Source: Methanothrix sp. (GTDB lineage: Archaea; Halobacteriota; Methanosarcinia; Methanotrichales; Methanotrichaceae). From it: a DNA stretch of 64,000 nt. The position numbers and the translations under genes were made by a program. Where the stretch lies: contig JARYLI010000003.1 of the NCBI GenBank assembly GCA_029907715.1, positions 62,001 through 126,000 on the forward strand, in the 5' to 3' direction. The notes beneath the pieces are model-generated. The model did not search any database. It saw nothing but the letters and a program-made list of their open reading frames with translations, and was not told the DNA's origin. This document shows, in pieces, positions 1 to 8,162 of this stretch; position 1 is the stretch's first letter; every line of letters begins with the position of its first letter.

Positions 1-1
1 G

Positions 2-145
2 TGCGACAGGATCCACAAGGACTTCAGGCAGCGGTTCAGGTACGCCACTGTCTGGGGGACATCTGCAAAACACAACGGTCAGCGCGCAGGTCTCGATCAC
101 ATCCTGAGCGATGGGGATATAGTGACAATCGTCCTGGAAAAGTGA
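2..145 (+). CDS. C-terminal end of a DRG/Obg-type GTPase (partial)
   Basis: This frame enters from outside the window and runs 47 codons to a TGA at 143-145. The residues (IHKDFRQRFRYATVWG, then HNGQRAGLDH and LSDGDIVTIV) match the TGS domain that closes archaeal and eukaryotic DRG-family GTPases, which are ribosome-associated translation factors. Only the TGS tail is visible, so the GTPase motifs cannot be checked. Another frame is open over the same bases but reads as low-complexity Arg/Ser/Gln and is a shadow. Confidence 0.85.
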   Translation, partial: CDRIHKDFRQRFRYATVWGTSAKHNGQRAGLDHILSDGDIVTIVLEK

Positions 146-334
146 GGACCATTTCGGAGCAGACCGGATTTCGGCCACAGCAATCCCGCAAACCATATAT
201 CTCAGAGAAATAAAACAAATTGACATAAAGCTCGTAAAATTCAGAGGCATCTCTCCAGCAGGAGGGCCTGTGGATAGAACGGCAGAATCTGTGCTTGTGA
301 GAAGCTGTTCGGAGCAGAGATGGAGGTAAAAATT

Positions 335-712
335 ATGTGTGGGTGTGGAGACAGACATGGCGAGATAATGCGAGCTCTTGGGGATAAGATGGGTGGATAT
401 GTCCCCGAGACGCTCAAGGCGATATACGACCACAGGCCTGAGCTCGTTGAGCTCATCGAGAGGCTCGACAGGGTGCTCCTTGAGGATGGCGCCCTCGACA
501 AAAAGACGAAGAGGCTCATAGCGCTGGCCTGTGTTATAACGAGAATGTGTGAGGACTGTGTATACCCACAGGCAAAGGTTGCTGTGAATTATGGCGCAAC
601 AAAGGAGGAGATCCTGGAAACTCTGGAGGTATGCATGATCACAGGGGGCGTCCCGACATTCTCGATCGCCAAGAGTGGCATAAGCAAGCTGTTCAAAGAG
701 ATGGAGGATTGA
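335..712 (+). CDS. Carboxymuconolactone decarboxylase (AhpD-like) family protein
   Basis: A small all-helical protein of the CMD/AhpD fold, a family of thiol-based peroxidase or disulfide-reductase enzymes. The CxxC pair is present in MCEDCVYPQAKVA, but the His usually found a few residues after the second Cys in AhpD is missing, so the exact chemistry is open. The N-terminus has an extra Cys pair (MCGCGD). An ATG lies at 320, but it overlaps the GGAGG at 322-326. The ATG at 335 sits 8 nt after that GGAGG and is the better start. It stands alone between the DRG gene and the convergent dtdA. Confidence 0.8.
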   Translation: MCGCGDRHGEIMRALGDKMGGYVPETLKAIYDHRPELVELIERLDRVLLEDGALDKKTKRLIALACVITRMCEDCVYPQAKVAVNYGATKEEILETLEVCMITGGVPTFSIAKSGISKLFKEMED

Positions 713-867
713 GCTCAGGTTTGTGGGCTGCAGTACTGGAAAAGGCTGTCGTAGCTGGTGGACACTTGCATAATGCCAGCAGATCTCCCAGGGTCGCACG
801 CGTCTGAACTCGACGATTCGGAGCACGACCTTAACGCAGCCCTCGCATACCTTTTTGAGCTGGATTT

Positions 868-1674
868 TCACAGAAGAGACATCACATCCTTTTTGCTCAT
901 CACCTTCAGGTCGAGGCTCGATGCGATCTCCTCAAGCCTCCTGCGCTCCTCTGAGCGGAATGATTTGCCATCCAGATAGACGCCGGACGCTCCTGAGAGC
1001 TCAGCCGCTCTCCTCATCACATCAAGGCTGAGCATCGATGCCTGGTACTTCGAGAACATGTGACCGAATGCGACATGCCCTGAGAGCATCAGATCGGTCT
1101 GCCTCTGAACATAGTGACCACCGCCAACTCCCAGAAGCACCGGTTCACCAGCATGCTCCTCATATCTCTCAAGCTCGAGAATCGCCCGTGCGACCGCGGT
1201 TCCTGCTGCTGGGTCGGTCCAGTGCTGCTCACATGAGCCTATCTCGGCGAACAGCGATGGTGTGCGCAGATCCACAGGCCCGTGGTGTGTGGCCTCGGCG
1301 GAGAGGCGAAATCCTGATGGGGAGTCACGCTGCAGGGCCATGAGCAGTCTTTTCAGGGCATATGGCGCTGGTCTGGAGAGCTCAAAAGATCCCTCCTGAA
1401 CGACGCCGGTGAAGTGCCCTCCGAGCCATGCCACTGCCTCTTTTGATTTGTGCCTGGATGCGAAGACTATCAGCCTCGGCGAGAGGCCCATACGATCCAG
1501 CATACCCTCCAGGTTCCTGAGCCCCACAAGCTCACCCTCGATGCACAGCATGCAGCAGCTTTTGTGAAACCTGAGATCCCCATGCTCCTCCCACTCCACC
1601 AGCTCAAGCAGCCTCGAGGCTATGTTCGAGCTGGCCGGATCAGATGATGAGCAGATTATCACTATCTCGCTCAT
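868..1674 (-). CDS. dtdA: D-aminoacyl-tRNA deacylase, archaeal/plant GEK1 type
   Basis: Hydrolyses D-amino acids from mischarged tRNA, a Zn-dependent chiral proofreading step in the cytoplasm. The 268-residue length and the motif series are those of the DtdA family: FASRHKS (71-77), EATHHGP (127-133), FAEIGS (142-147), GVGGGHY (182-188) and FGHMFSKY (203-210). The ATG overlaps the stop of the upstream regulator gene by 4 nt (ATGA), which implies co-transcription and translational coupling. This archaeal enzyme is unrelated in sequence to bacterial Dtd. Confidence 0.93.
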   Translation of the reverse strand: MSEIVIICSSSDPASSNIASRLLELVEWEEHGDLRFHKSCCMLCIEGELVGLRNLEGMLDRMGLSPRLIVFASRHKSKEAVAWLGGHFTGVVQEGSFELSRPAPYALKRLLMALQRDSPSGFRLSAEATHHGPVDLRTPSLFAEIGSCEQHWTDPAAGTAVARAILELERYEEHAGEPVLLGVGGGHYVQRQTDLMLSGHVAFGHMFSKYQASMLSLDVMRRAAELSGASGVYLDGKSFRSEERRRLEEIASSLDLKVMSKKDVMSLL

Positions 1675-2702
1675 ATCTCCTTTTCAATCCCCAGCATCTC
1701 AGCAACAGCAGGCGCGTAATCGAGCTTCTCCACTCTCATAGCTCTCAGCGGCATGATGACCATGTATGGTCTGCCATCCATGAGGCCCCTCTCAAATGCG
1801 CTGTTGACAAATGCATCCAACCCATCCTTGAGATCAGAGTAGCTGGATGAGAGCATCGCGCCGCAGACGTCCCCGGGCTGCATGTGGTAGAACAGCTGCG
1901 ACCCCATCATGCTCAGGAGAGATCCTGCATCCTGGGGGCTCACATCCCGCCTCATGCGAAGATGGTAGAAGCACATGAGCTCACAGCATATCCTCTGCCA
2001 TTCAACATGCACCTCTCTGAGGAGGATGCTGGCATCAAAGAACCTGCTCCTCTTCCCGGATATTGTCGGCCTGGATATCCCGGTCCTCTTTGAGAGCTCC
2101 AGGTCTGAGAGGCTTGGGTATCTGACGAAGGCGTATAGCGTGAGCCTGTCCTTCTCAGACATCCTTGAGGTATCTGCGGGCATCAGCGGGACAGGGCGAG
2201 CTGGAACATCCTTTCTGTCAAGCCCGAATATCTCGCATACTGCTTCAGGAACATTGTACTGATAGCTCGCAAGCTCCACACAGAGATGCACACACCTGAA
2301 CTCCTCAAGCACGCCGCTCTGCCGGTATCTGCTCAGAATACTTTCAGATTTTTTCTTGAACTCTGTCAGGTTTCTTGAATAAACCAGAGAGAACGCATCT
2401 GTAGCTGTTGCCACACAGTAGACACAGCTTGGGCTCTTTGTCCATTCAGACAGGGATTCCCTGCCATCGATCCCCGGAGAGAAACGCATGAAAACCACGC
2501 TGAGGATCTCAGCGCCCAGAGCCCCGACGGATGGAACGTTCAGAAGCCTTATCAGCTGCCAGTCGCGAAACTTGCGTTTGCTTTTGAATATTGTGGATCT
2601 GTCTACATCAATAAAGGAAGCCAGATCAATATCGCTGAGCCCTGGGTATCTGGTCAGACCGTAAAGTACCAGCTTCTCTTTTGATGTTAATTTGAGCTCC
2701 AT
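1671..2702 (-). CDS. Tandem winged-helix transcriptional regulator-like protein
   Basis: A 343-residue protein made of two related halves. Each begins with a helix-turn-helix: residues about 7-52 (SKEKLVLYGLTRYPGLSD, then VDRSTIFKSKRKF) and about 181-228 (SEKDRLTLYAFVRYPSLSD, then ISRPTISGKRSRF). Each HTH is followed by an alpha/beta sensing-type domain. The halves are clearly an internal duplication and resemble Lrp/MarR-type readers, but I cannot name a ligand or target. A TATA-like CTATAAATAG lies 23-32 nt upstream of the ATG with no SD, so the mRNA is probably leaderless. It is the first gene of a two-gene operon with dtdA. Confidence 0.75.
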   Translation of the reverse strand: MELKLTSKEKLVLYGLTRYPGLSDIDLASFIDVDRSTIFKSKRKFRDWQLIRLLNVPSVGALGAEILSVVFMRFSPGIDGRESLSEWTKSPSCVYCVATATDAFSLVYSRNLTEFKKKSESILSRYRQSGVLEEFRCVHLCVELASYQYNVPEAVCEIFGLDRKDVPARPVPLMPADTSRMSEKDRLTLYAFVRYPSLSDLELSKRTGISRPTISGKRSRFFDASILLREVHVEWQRICCELMCFYHLRMRRDVSPQDAGSLLSMMGSQLFYHMQPGDVCGAMLSSSYSDLKDGLDAFVNSAFERGLMDGRPYMVIMPLRAMRVEKLDYAPAVAEMLGIEKEI

Positions 2703-2724
2703 TTGATGGAAGTGTATTTTTTAA

Positions 2725-2734
2725 CTATTTATAG
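2725..2734 (-). promoter_or_regulatory. TATA box of the regulator-dtdA operon
   Basis: On the minus strand the sequence is CTATAAATAG, centred about 27 nt before the ATG at 2702. That spacing puts the transcript start at or next to the start codon. No SD site lies between. Confidence 0.6.
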
Positions 2735-2845
2735 GTTACCTCATCGCTTGCATCCCCACAATGTTGCCTTTACAGTTGAAGGCTTTTTCCTGCGACTCCA
2801 AGATCCTGAGGAGCAGTACGAGGCCCGCGTTTCGGCTAAGTGTGC

Positions 2846-2952
2846 AGGATAATTTCCGAAGTCGATGAAAGCATGAGATGGGCGGAGACTGCTGCAGGAT
2901 GATTTGCGAAGCTCAATCAAGGATAATTTCCGAAGTCGATGAAAGCATGAGA
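2846..2952 (+). repeat. 33-bp perfect direct repeat with a degenerate middle copy
   Basis: A 33-bp sequence starting AGGATAATTTCCGAAG is present at 2846-2878 and again, identical, at 2920-2952 (period 74). Between them, around 2895-2919, lies a degraded third copy (AGGATGATTTGCGAAG). The same gap carries another short pair (GACTCATGATGAC at about 3018 and 3088). The whole 2703-3499 stretch has no convincing gene; besides these repeats and the degenerate alpha element at 3165 it holds only the upstream region of the permease genes. Confidence 0.85.
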
Positions 2953-3164
2953 CGGAGAGCTAACCTCCTGTGTCGTGTGCCTGGATCATTGAAATCCACA
3001 GCGTTCAAACTGTCCGGACTCATGATGACTGCACATGTAATAAAAGCGTGCCAAAAGGATGAAAGCGTCAAAGTGTGCGGATTCGCAAGACTCATGATGA
3101 CAGTCGAGCTCTTTCATGATAATACCAGGGCAATTTGAACCAAGCGGAGATAAGTAAAAGCGCA

Positions 3165-3280
3165 CGCTCTTATGTATCCAGCAACTTGAAGGAGATGCAG
3201 GCCGGTTGCCGGCTGCGTTCATTCGCGCGCCAGGAGGCGCGTGGTGCCTATAAAGGTAGGTTATCACATGGATATGAGCA
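3165..3280 (+). mobile_element. Degenerate alpha-type miniature element
   Basis: Starts CGCTCTTATGTATCCAGCAA and ends GGTTATCACATGGATATGAGC, the diverged counterparts of the alpha ends (CGCTCTTAT, then GCAACTTG; GCAAGTTATC, then GGATAAGAGCG). The interior has drifted and no target duplication is visible, so this is an old copy. Confidence 0.65.
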
Positions 3281-3499
3281 AACAGATGAACCCCTGCCCC
3301 CAAGTTTAAAATACTTTGAGGTTGCAGGGGAGAAGCGTGCGGTCCCACTGCGTCCCCACCCCGGCCCGAGGATCCTGGAAGTTCCACCTATCACACACTG
3401 GCTTTTTCGAGAGGCGGGAGCAGATCATAACTTCGATTTTATTTACGGAATAATATGTGTTCTTGATAGCAATGATACAGGAGGAGGGAGGGACAGCCT

Positions 3500-4708
3500 C
3501 TGGAGCAAGCTGCTCCAGAGGCTGAAAAAGTTCAGCAGGGGCGTGGCTATCTGTTCGAGAAATTCATAGCATTCCGGTATATCAGAAGCCGGAGGCGTCA
3601 GACTGCCCTCTCTGTGATTGCAATCGGGCTGGCGGTGGCTGTTAGCGTGACCTCTGTATCGCTCCAAGCTGGCTTTCAGGAGTATCTCCTCGACATAATC
3701 GTAAAGGACCTCGCGCATGTCAGCGTGAGCCCGAAGGAGGGTGAGGAGTACATCTACCTCTACAGAACGCTCATGGAGAGGATATGGAAGCTTGAGGGCG
3801 TTACCGCAGTCTCTCCACGTCTGAGCACATCCGCATCGCTTTCACACAAGAACAACGTGGAGAACGTCATTCTCATTGGCGTGATACCATCAGAGATGGA
3901 ACGGATCTACCCGAGCATAGAAGAGCGTGTGATCTATGGAGATCTTGAGTCGATCCAGCAGGAGAACAGAATAGCGATGTCGAAGAAGCTCGCCGAGAAG
4001 CTGGATGTGGAGCTGGACGATACTGTGGACGCGAGGTTTCCGGATGCAAACCCGCTCAATCTCATGATCGCCTGCATCTTCGATCCGCCACAGGGCTTTC
4101 CTGAGGAGATGGCATTCGTCTCGCTCCGGACGGCCAGGAACTTCGTGGGTGAGGGGGATGTCATAAACGGCATAGATATCAAGCTCCAGGACATCTACAT
4201 GGCGGATCGGATCAGCAGGGAAATTTCTGCGACGGGCTACAAGGCAGAGAGCTGGCAGCAGCTTTACCCAGAGATCCTCAGGACCATCGCAATAGAGAAC
4301 TTTGAGAACAACATCATCATGCTTCTCATAATGATCATTGCAGCCTTCGGGATAGCGAGCGTGATGTACATGCTTGTTCTCGAGAAGACATCTGAGATAG
4401 GCATGCTCATGGCTGAGGGGGCAACAGGTGTGATGATACGCAACATATTCCTCATCCAGAGCACTGTTCTGGGCCTCATTGGCGGCATATGCGGCGCTGT
4501 GGGTGGCGTGGCTCTTTCTCTCTACCTCAAGGGCATGGGGTTCGAAGTCGAGGCACCCGGCTGGGAGGAGTTTGTGCTGCCTGTGGTGATAGACCCCTGG
4601 AAAATCCTGATCATAGTGCTGGTCGCGGTTCTGCTGAGCCTGGCCGCGGGCGTGTATCCCGCGCACAAGGCATCGAAGCTCGATCCTGTAATCGCCCTGC
4701 GTGGATGA
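3500..4708 (+). CDS. FtsX/LolC-like ABC transporter permease (first of a pair)
   Basis: Integral membrane permease of the FtsX/MacB/LolCDE superfamily, which moves lipids, lipoproteins or peptides or acts on envelope proteins. It has an N-terminal membrane helix, a large extracytoplasmic domain (about 230 residues) and three C-terminal helices ending in YPAHKASKLDPVIALRG, the family signature. No ATG, GTG or TTG precedes the GTG at 3614, yet the frame upstream encodes the family's usual entry (YLFEKFIAFRYIRSRRRQTA) in front of the first helix. GGAGG at 3487-3491 lies exactly 8 nt before a CTG at 3500, which I take as the likely start (402 residues); CTG at 3551 is the alternative. The stop overlaps the next gene by 4 nt. 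No ATPase gene is adjacent. Confidence 0.8.
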   Translation: MEQAAPEAEKVQQGRGYLFEKFIAFRYIRSRRRQTALSVIAIGLAVAVSVTSVSLQAGFQEYLLDIIVKDLAHVSVSPKEGEEYIYLYRTLMERIWKLEGVTAVSPRLSTSASLSHKNNVENVILIGVIPSEMERIYPSIEERVIYGDLESIQQENRIAMSKKLAEKLDVELDDTVDARFPDANPLNLMIACIFDPPQGFPEEMAFVSLRTARNFVGEGDVINGIDIKLQDIYMADRISREISATGYKAESWQQLYPEILRTIAIENFENNIIMLLIMIIAAFGIASVMYMLVLEKTSEIGMLMAEGATGVMIRNIFLIQSTVLGLIGGICGAVGGVALSLYLKGMGFEVEAPGWEEFVLPVVIDPWKILIIVLVAVLLSLAAGVYPAHKASKLDPVIALRG

Positions 4709-5874
4709 GCGAGATGTTTGAGCATATCATTGCATCCCACCACATCGTCAGAAACCCCAGGATGGCTTTCTTCACGGTGCTCTCTGTAGCCCTGGCTGTG
4801 GCGATTATCGTCGTCATGATGGGCCTGATGGGCGGTTTCAGGGAGGAGATCATGAGCACAACCATCGAGAACAACCCCCATGTAGTTATCGAGCCGAAGG
4901 AGGGCGAGAACGAGATACACCTCTACAGAACGCTCTCTGCCACAGTATGGACGTACCCGGGGGTGGAAGCTGTCTCCCCCAGGCTCAGAGGGAAGGCGGT
5001 CGTCGAGCACAGGGACAGGGCAAGGGGGGTGGAGGTCATGGGTGTCATCGCATCCGATGAGGGTCCTCTGATGAGGGTTGAGAGGGATCTGATCGAGGGT
5101 AGCTTCAGGGATCTTGAGCTGAGCAGATACTCAGCTGTTATTGGCAGCAGGCTTGCTGAGGAGATCAGGGCTTCGAGCGGCGACAGGATAGAGCTGATCA
5201 GGCAGAACAGATCCATCAGACTCAAGGTCGCAGGCATCATAGAGACCGGCACAGCAAGCGACAAAACTCTCGTTTACATCCCGCTGAAGACCGCACAGGA
5301 TATCCTCGGTGAGGGGGATGTTGTGTCAGAGGTCTCTGTGAGGCTCTCCGACCTGTACGGGGCACCGCATCTCGCAGAGGAGATCAACAGGAAAACCAGC
5401 TACACTGCCAGGAGCTGGGTTGACATCAACCGTGATATACTGAACCTACTCGAGACGCAGTCACGCTTTGTGGTCATATTCTACATTCTCATATTCGCGA
5501 TAGCGGGATTCGGTATAGCCAATACAATGATAATGATAATAACCCGCAGGACGAAGGAGATAGGTATACTGATGGCCATGGGTGCCACCAGCCTCTCGAT
5601 AATGAAGATATTCATTCTTGAGAGCCTGATTCTCGCTCCACCGTCTGCCCTCATCGGGTGCATCCTGGCGTACATCGCAGCCAGGCTAATCATGATGTAT
5701 CCTGTGGAGCTGCCCAGCGAGATATACATGGTATCGAGGATGACGGTGGTGATGAAGCCGGAGTTCTTCTTCTGGGCGGTGATATACTCCATGATTGTCA
5801 ATCTGGTGGCTGGACTCTATCCTGCCTACAGGGCATCAAGGCTGGATCCAGTAGAGGCCATAGCAGTCGAGTGA
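4705..5874 (+). CDS. FtsX/LolC-like ABC transporter permease (second of a pair)
   Basis: A 389-residue paralogue of the preceding gene with the same layout: one N-terminal membrane helix (residues about 20-45), an extracytoplasmic domain containing the shared EPKEGENEIHLYRTLSATVW stretch, then three helices and the terminal YPAYRASRLDPVEAIAVE. The ATG overlaps the upstream stop (ATGA), so the two are translationally coupled and probably form a heterodimeric channel, as LolC/LolE do. The frame is open well upstream of 4705 but there it only shadows the first permease. The partner ATPase must be encoded elsewhere. Confidence 0.85.
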   Translation: MSEMFEHIIASHHIVRNPRMAFFTVLSVALAVAIIVVMMGLMGGFREEIMSTTIENNPHVVIEPKEGENEIHLYRTLSATVWTYPGVEAVSPRLRGKAVVEHRDRARGVEVMGVIASDEGPLMRVERDLIEGSFRDLELSRYSAVIGSRLAEEIRASSGDRIELIRQNRSIRLKVAGIIETGTASDKTLVYIPLKTAQDILGEGDVVSEVSVRLSDLYGAPHLAEEINRKTSYTARSWVDINRDILNLLETQSRFVVIFYILIFAIAGFGIANTMIMIITRRTKEIGILMAMGATSLSIMKIFILESLILAPPSALIGCILAYIAARLIMMYPVELPSEIYMVSRMTVVMKPEFFFWAVIYSMIVNLVAGLYPAYRASRLDPVEAIAVE

Positions 5875-6118
5875 CATCATCCGGCCACGGCCCCAGGCAC
5901 GGCTTCATCAAAGCGCGTCTGGGATCAAAACTGCTCTGGCGATGGCCGCCCCCTCCCCCACCTCACAGTACCTCTCCGGAATGAAGACCGGAGTTTGCGC
6001 CCGGTTACTCCCTGTCACATGCCGTCCCAGGCAGGCGAGAACACGCGCGTTCGGTGCGCGGGGCAAAGTTTATTTACCGTAAATGCTGCTAGTTCACCGT
6101 TCGAGGTATGAAATCATC

Positions 6119-7012
6119 ATGGAGCTGGAGAATCTTCGATTCGGTACGGAGCTGCTGAAGCGCGGCTTTGCCAAGATGCAGAAGGGTGGAGTCATCATGG
6201 ACGTCACCACCCCTGAGCAGGCCATGATCGCTGAGGAGGCAGGAGCTGTCGCTGTCATGGCACTCCATGCGGTTCCTGCTGACATCAGAAAGATGGGCGG
6301 CGTGGCCAGGATGGCAGATCCAAAGGTCATCGAGGAGATCATAGATGCGGTGACCATACCTGTCATGGCCAAGGTCAGGATCGGACACTTCGTCGAGGCT
6401 CAGATCCTCGAGGCCATAGGGGTGGATATGATCGACGAGTCGGAGGTTCTCACCCCTGCAGACGAGTTCCACATCGACAAGACCAGATTCAAAGTCCCAT
6501 TCGTATGCGGCGCCAGGAACCTCGGGGAGGCCCTCAGGCGTATCAAGGAAGGCGCAGCCATGATACGTACCAAGGGCGAGGCGGGTACAGGTGATGTCAG
6601 CCAGGCCGTGAGGCATATGAAGATGATCATGGGCGACATCCGGAAGCTCAAGGGCATGAACAGCGAGGAGCTGATGAAGTTCGCGCGCGAGATCGAGGCC
6701 GACCCAGAGCTGGTTGCGGAGTGCGCCCGGATCCAGCGGCTGCCTGTGGTGAACTTTGCTGCCGGTGGCATAGCAACACCAGCAGACGCCGCTCTGATGA
6801 TGCAGCTGGGCGCTGATGGCGTGTTTGTCGGATCCGGCATATTCAAGTCGGAGAACCCGGAGGCGATGGCTGCAGCAATAGTCGAGGCTGTGCATCACTA
6901 CGACGAGCCGGAGGTTCTGGCCAGGGTCTCAAGAGGTCTTGGAAGGGCGATGAAGGGCATAGATGTCACCACCCTTCAGGAAGGAGAGGCGCTGCAGGCT
7001 AGAGGATGGTGA
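6119..7012 (+). CDS. pdxS: Pyridoxal 5'-phosphate synthase, PdxS (Pdx1) subunit
   Basis: Lyase subunit of the DXP-independent PLP synthase. It condenses ribose 5-phosphate, glyceraldehyde 3-phosphate and ammonia supplied by PdxT. The product is 297 residues, with the catalytic Asp in MDVTTPEQA (D28), the Schiff-base lysine in MAKVRIGH (K85), the second lysine in TKGEAGTG (K152) and the phosphate loops [10 protein letters not shown] and FVGSGIFKS. The ATG at 6119 gives the conserved [16 protein letters not shown] start; ATG at 6083 only adds non-conserved residues. A TTTATTTA box sits near 6069-6076, and a short inverted repeat CTCCGG/CCGGAG is at 5974-5993. It forms an operon with pdxT. Confidence 0.95.
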   Translation: MELENLRFGTELLKRGFAKMQKGGVIMDVTTPEQAMIAEEAGAVAVMALHAVPADIRKMGGVARMADPKVIEEIIDAVTIPVMAKVRIGHFVEAQILEAIGVDMIDESEVLTPADEFHIDKTRFKVPFVCGARNLGEALRRIKEGAAMIRTKGEAGTGDVSQAVRHMKMIMGDIRKLKGMNSEELMKFAREIEADPELVAECARIQRLPVVNFAAGGIATPADAALMMQLGADGVFVGSGIFKSENPEAMAAAIVEAVHHYDEPEVLARVSRGLGRAMKGIDVTTLQEGEALQARGW

Positions 7013-7057
7013 GCCGGCTCTTCTCTCAGAGGTCTGGGCTTCTGCCTGGGAGGTAAC

Positions 7058-7621
7058 GTGAGGAGGATAGGGGTCATAGCACTCCAGGGAGACGTCTCGG
7101 AGCACATCAGCGCCATAGAGGCCGCAGGCGGCCAGGCAGTCCCCGTACGTCGGGCAGGCATCATACCCACATGCTCTGGCATAGTGATCCCTGGAGGCGA
7201 GAGCACAACGATCGGCCGGCAGCTCGAGAGGACGGGAATCGCCGCCGAGATAAAGCAGGCGGCTGCTAATGATGTGCCCGTGCTCGCAACATGTGCGGGT
7301 CTTGTGCTTGCCGCGAAGGAGATCGATGCAGGCAACGTCAGACCTCTCGGACTGATTGATATCTCGGTGGGAAGAAACGCCTTCGGCCCGCAGCGCGAGT
7401 CGTTCGAGGCTGAGATAAACGTGGAAGGATTCGACAGGCCGTACAGGGCTGTATTCATTCGCGCGCCCGTTGTCCTGAGATGCGGCGAGGGTGTGCAGGA
7501 GATCGCGCGCTTTGGCGGCCGCACGGTTGCAGTCAGGCAGAGGAACATCATCGGTCTTGCGTTCCATCCTGAGCTCACCGGTGATCTCCGGTTCCACAGG
7601 ATGCTCTTAGAGATGACCTGA
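7058..7621 (+). CDS. pdxT: Pyridoxal 5'-phosphate synthase glutaminase, PdxT (Pdx2)
   Basis: Class I glutamine amidotransferase that releases ammonia and channels it to PdxS. The 187 residues carry the oxyanion strand PGGEST (45-50), the nucleophile Cys79 in LATCAGLVL and the His170/Glu172 pair in FHPEL. It starts with GTG, with GGAGG ending 4 nt before it. The 45-nt gap from pdxS and the shared direction show one operon, giving this archaeon a complete vitamin B6 synthase. Confidence 0.95.
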   Translation: MRRIGVIALQGDVSEHISAIEAAGGQAVPVRRAGIIPTCSGIVIPGGESTTIGRQLERTGIAAEIKQAAANDVPVLATCAGLVLAAKEIDAGNVRPLGLIDISVGRNAFGPQRESFEAEINVEGFDRPYRAVFIRAPVVLRCGEGVQEIARFGGRTVAVRQRNIIGLAFHPELTGDLRFHRMLLEMT

Positions 7622-7651
7622 GGTGGTTCTATCTTCGATGGCAGGTTCGCA

Positions 7652-7978
7652 GTGAAAAGCTACGATGAGATGCGCAGGGAGATGGAGGATCTCCTGAAGC
7701 GCTCTGAGCAGCTGAGAGCAGATTCAGCATCTGCCATGGAGGAGTCGGATTCGCTCCGGAAGAGGTCTGTGGATATTCGGCAGCTCGATCCGGAGCAGGC
7801 CGAGGCCCTCTGGATAGAGTCTGAGGAGCTGAGGACAAAGGCCAGAGAGCTCATGCGCGAGTCGGTGGAGCTGCGCATAAAGGCAGCTGACATAAAGCAC
7901 CGTCTTGATATCCACGAGCAGATAGAGTCGATCCCGGATAAGGCGGAAAAGCTCTGGCGAAAGGCTGTGAGGGGTTAG
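7652..7978 (+). CDS. Small coiled-coil protein of unknown function
   Basis: A 108-residue, highly charged protein rich in Glu, Arg, Leu and Ser with heptad-like spacing throughout (repeats such as RSEQLRADS, ESDSLRKRS, ESEELRTKA, ESVELRIKA, each about 18-20 residues apart). It is predicted to be one long helical coil. GTG at 7652 is the only reasonable start; the nearby ATG at 7638 is out of frame. It follows pdxT by 30 nt and may share its transcript. No enzymatic motif is visible. Confidence 0.65.
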   Translation: MKSYDEMRREMEDLLKRSEQLRADSASAMEESDSLRKRSVDIRQLDPEQAEALWIESEELRTKARELMRESVELRIKAADIKHRLDIHEQIESIPDKAEKLWRKAVRG

Positions 7979-8131
7979 GGTTAGCATCTCCGCCGGGACG
8001 CAGAGAGGGTCTTTAAGAGTGTCTTTTAATCTGAATTCAGCCCAGTGTATGAGCTGATCGGATCGCTGTTATAATGGACTCGCTGGCGCCGCATATCCCA
8101 TGCTGCACATCTCTGAGATCCTCTCAGGAGA

Positions 8132-8143
8132 GTATATAATTTA
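8132..8143 (+). promoter_or_regulatory. TATA box of amrS
   Basis: GTATATAATTTA lies about 25-30 nt before the ATG at 8163 with no SD between, the arrangement of a leaderless archaeal transcript. Confidence 0.65.
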
Positions 8144-8162
8144 AGAGGACGTTTCTGTTATC

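Noticed and set aside
2878-3138. 86-codon plus-strand frame between the regulator and the permeases
   Set aside because: It runs through the 33-bp repeats, has no SD, and the product has no recognisable pattern.
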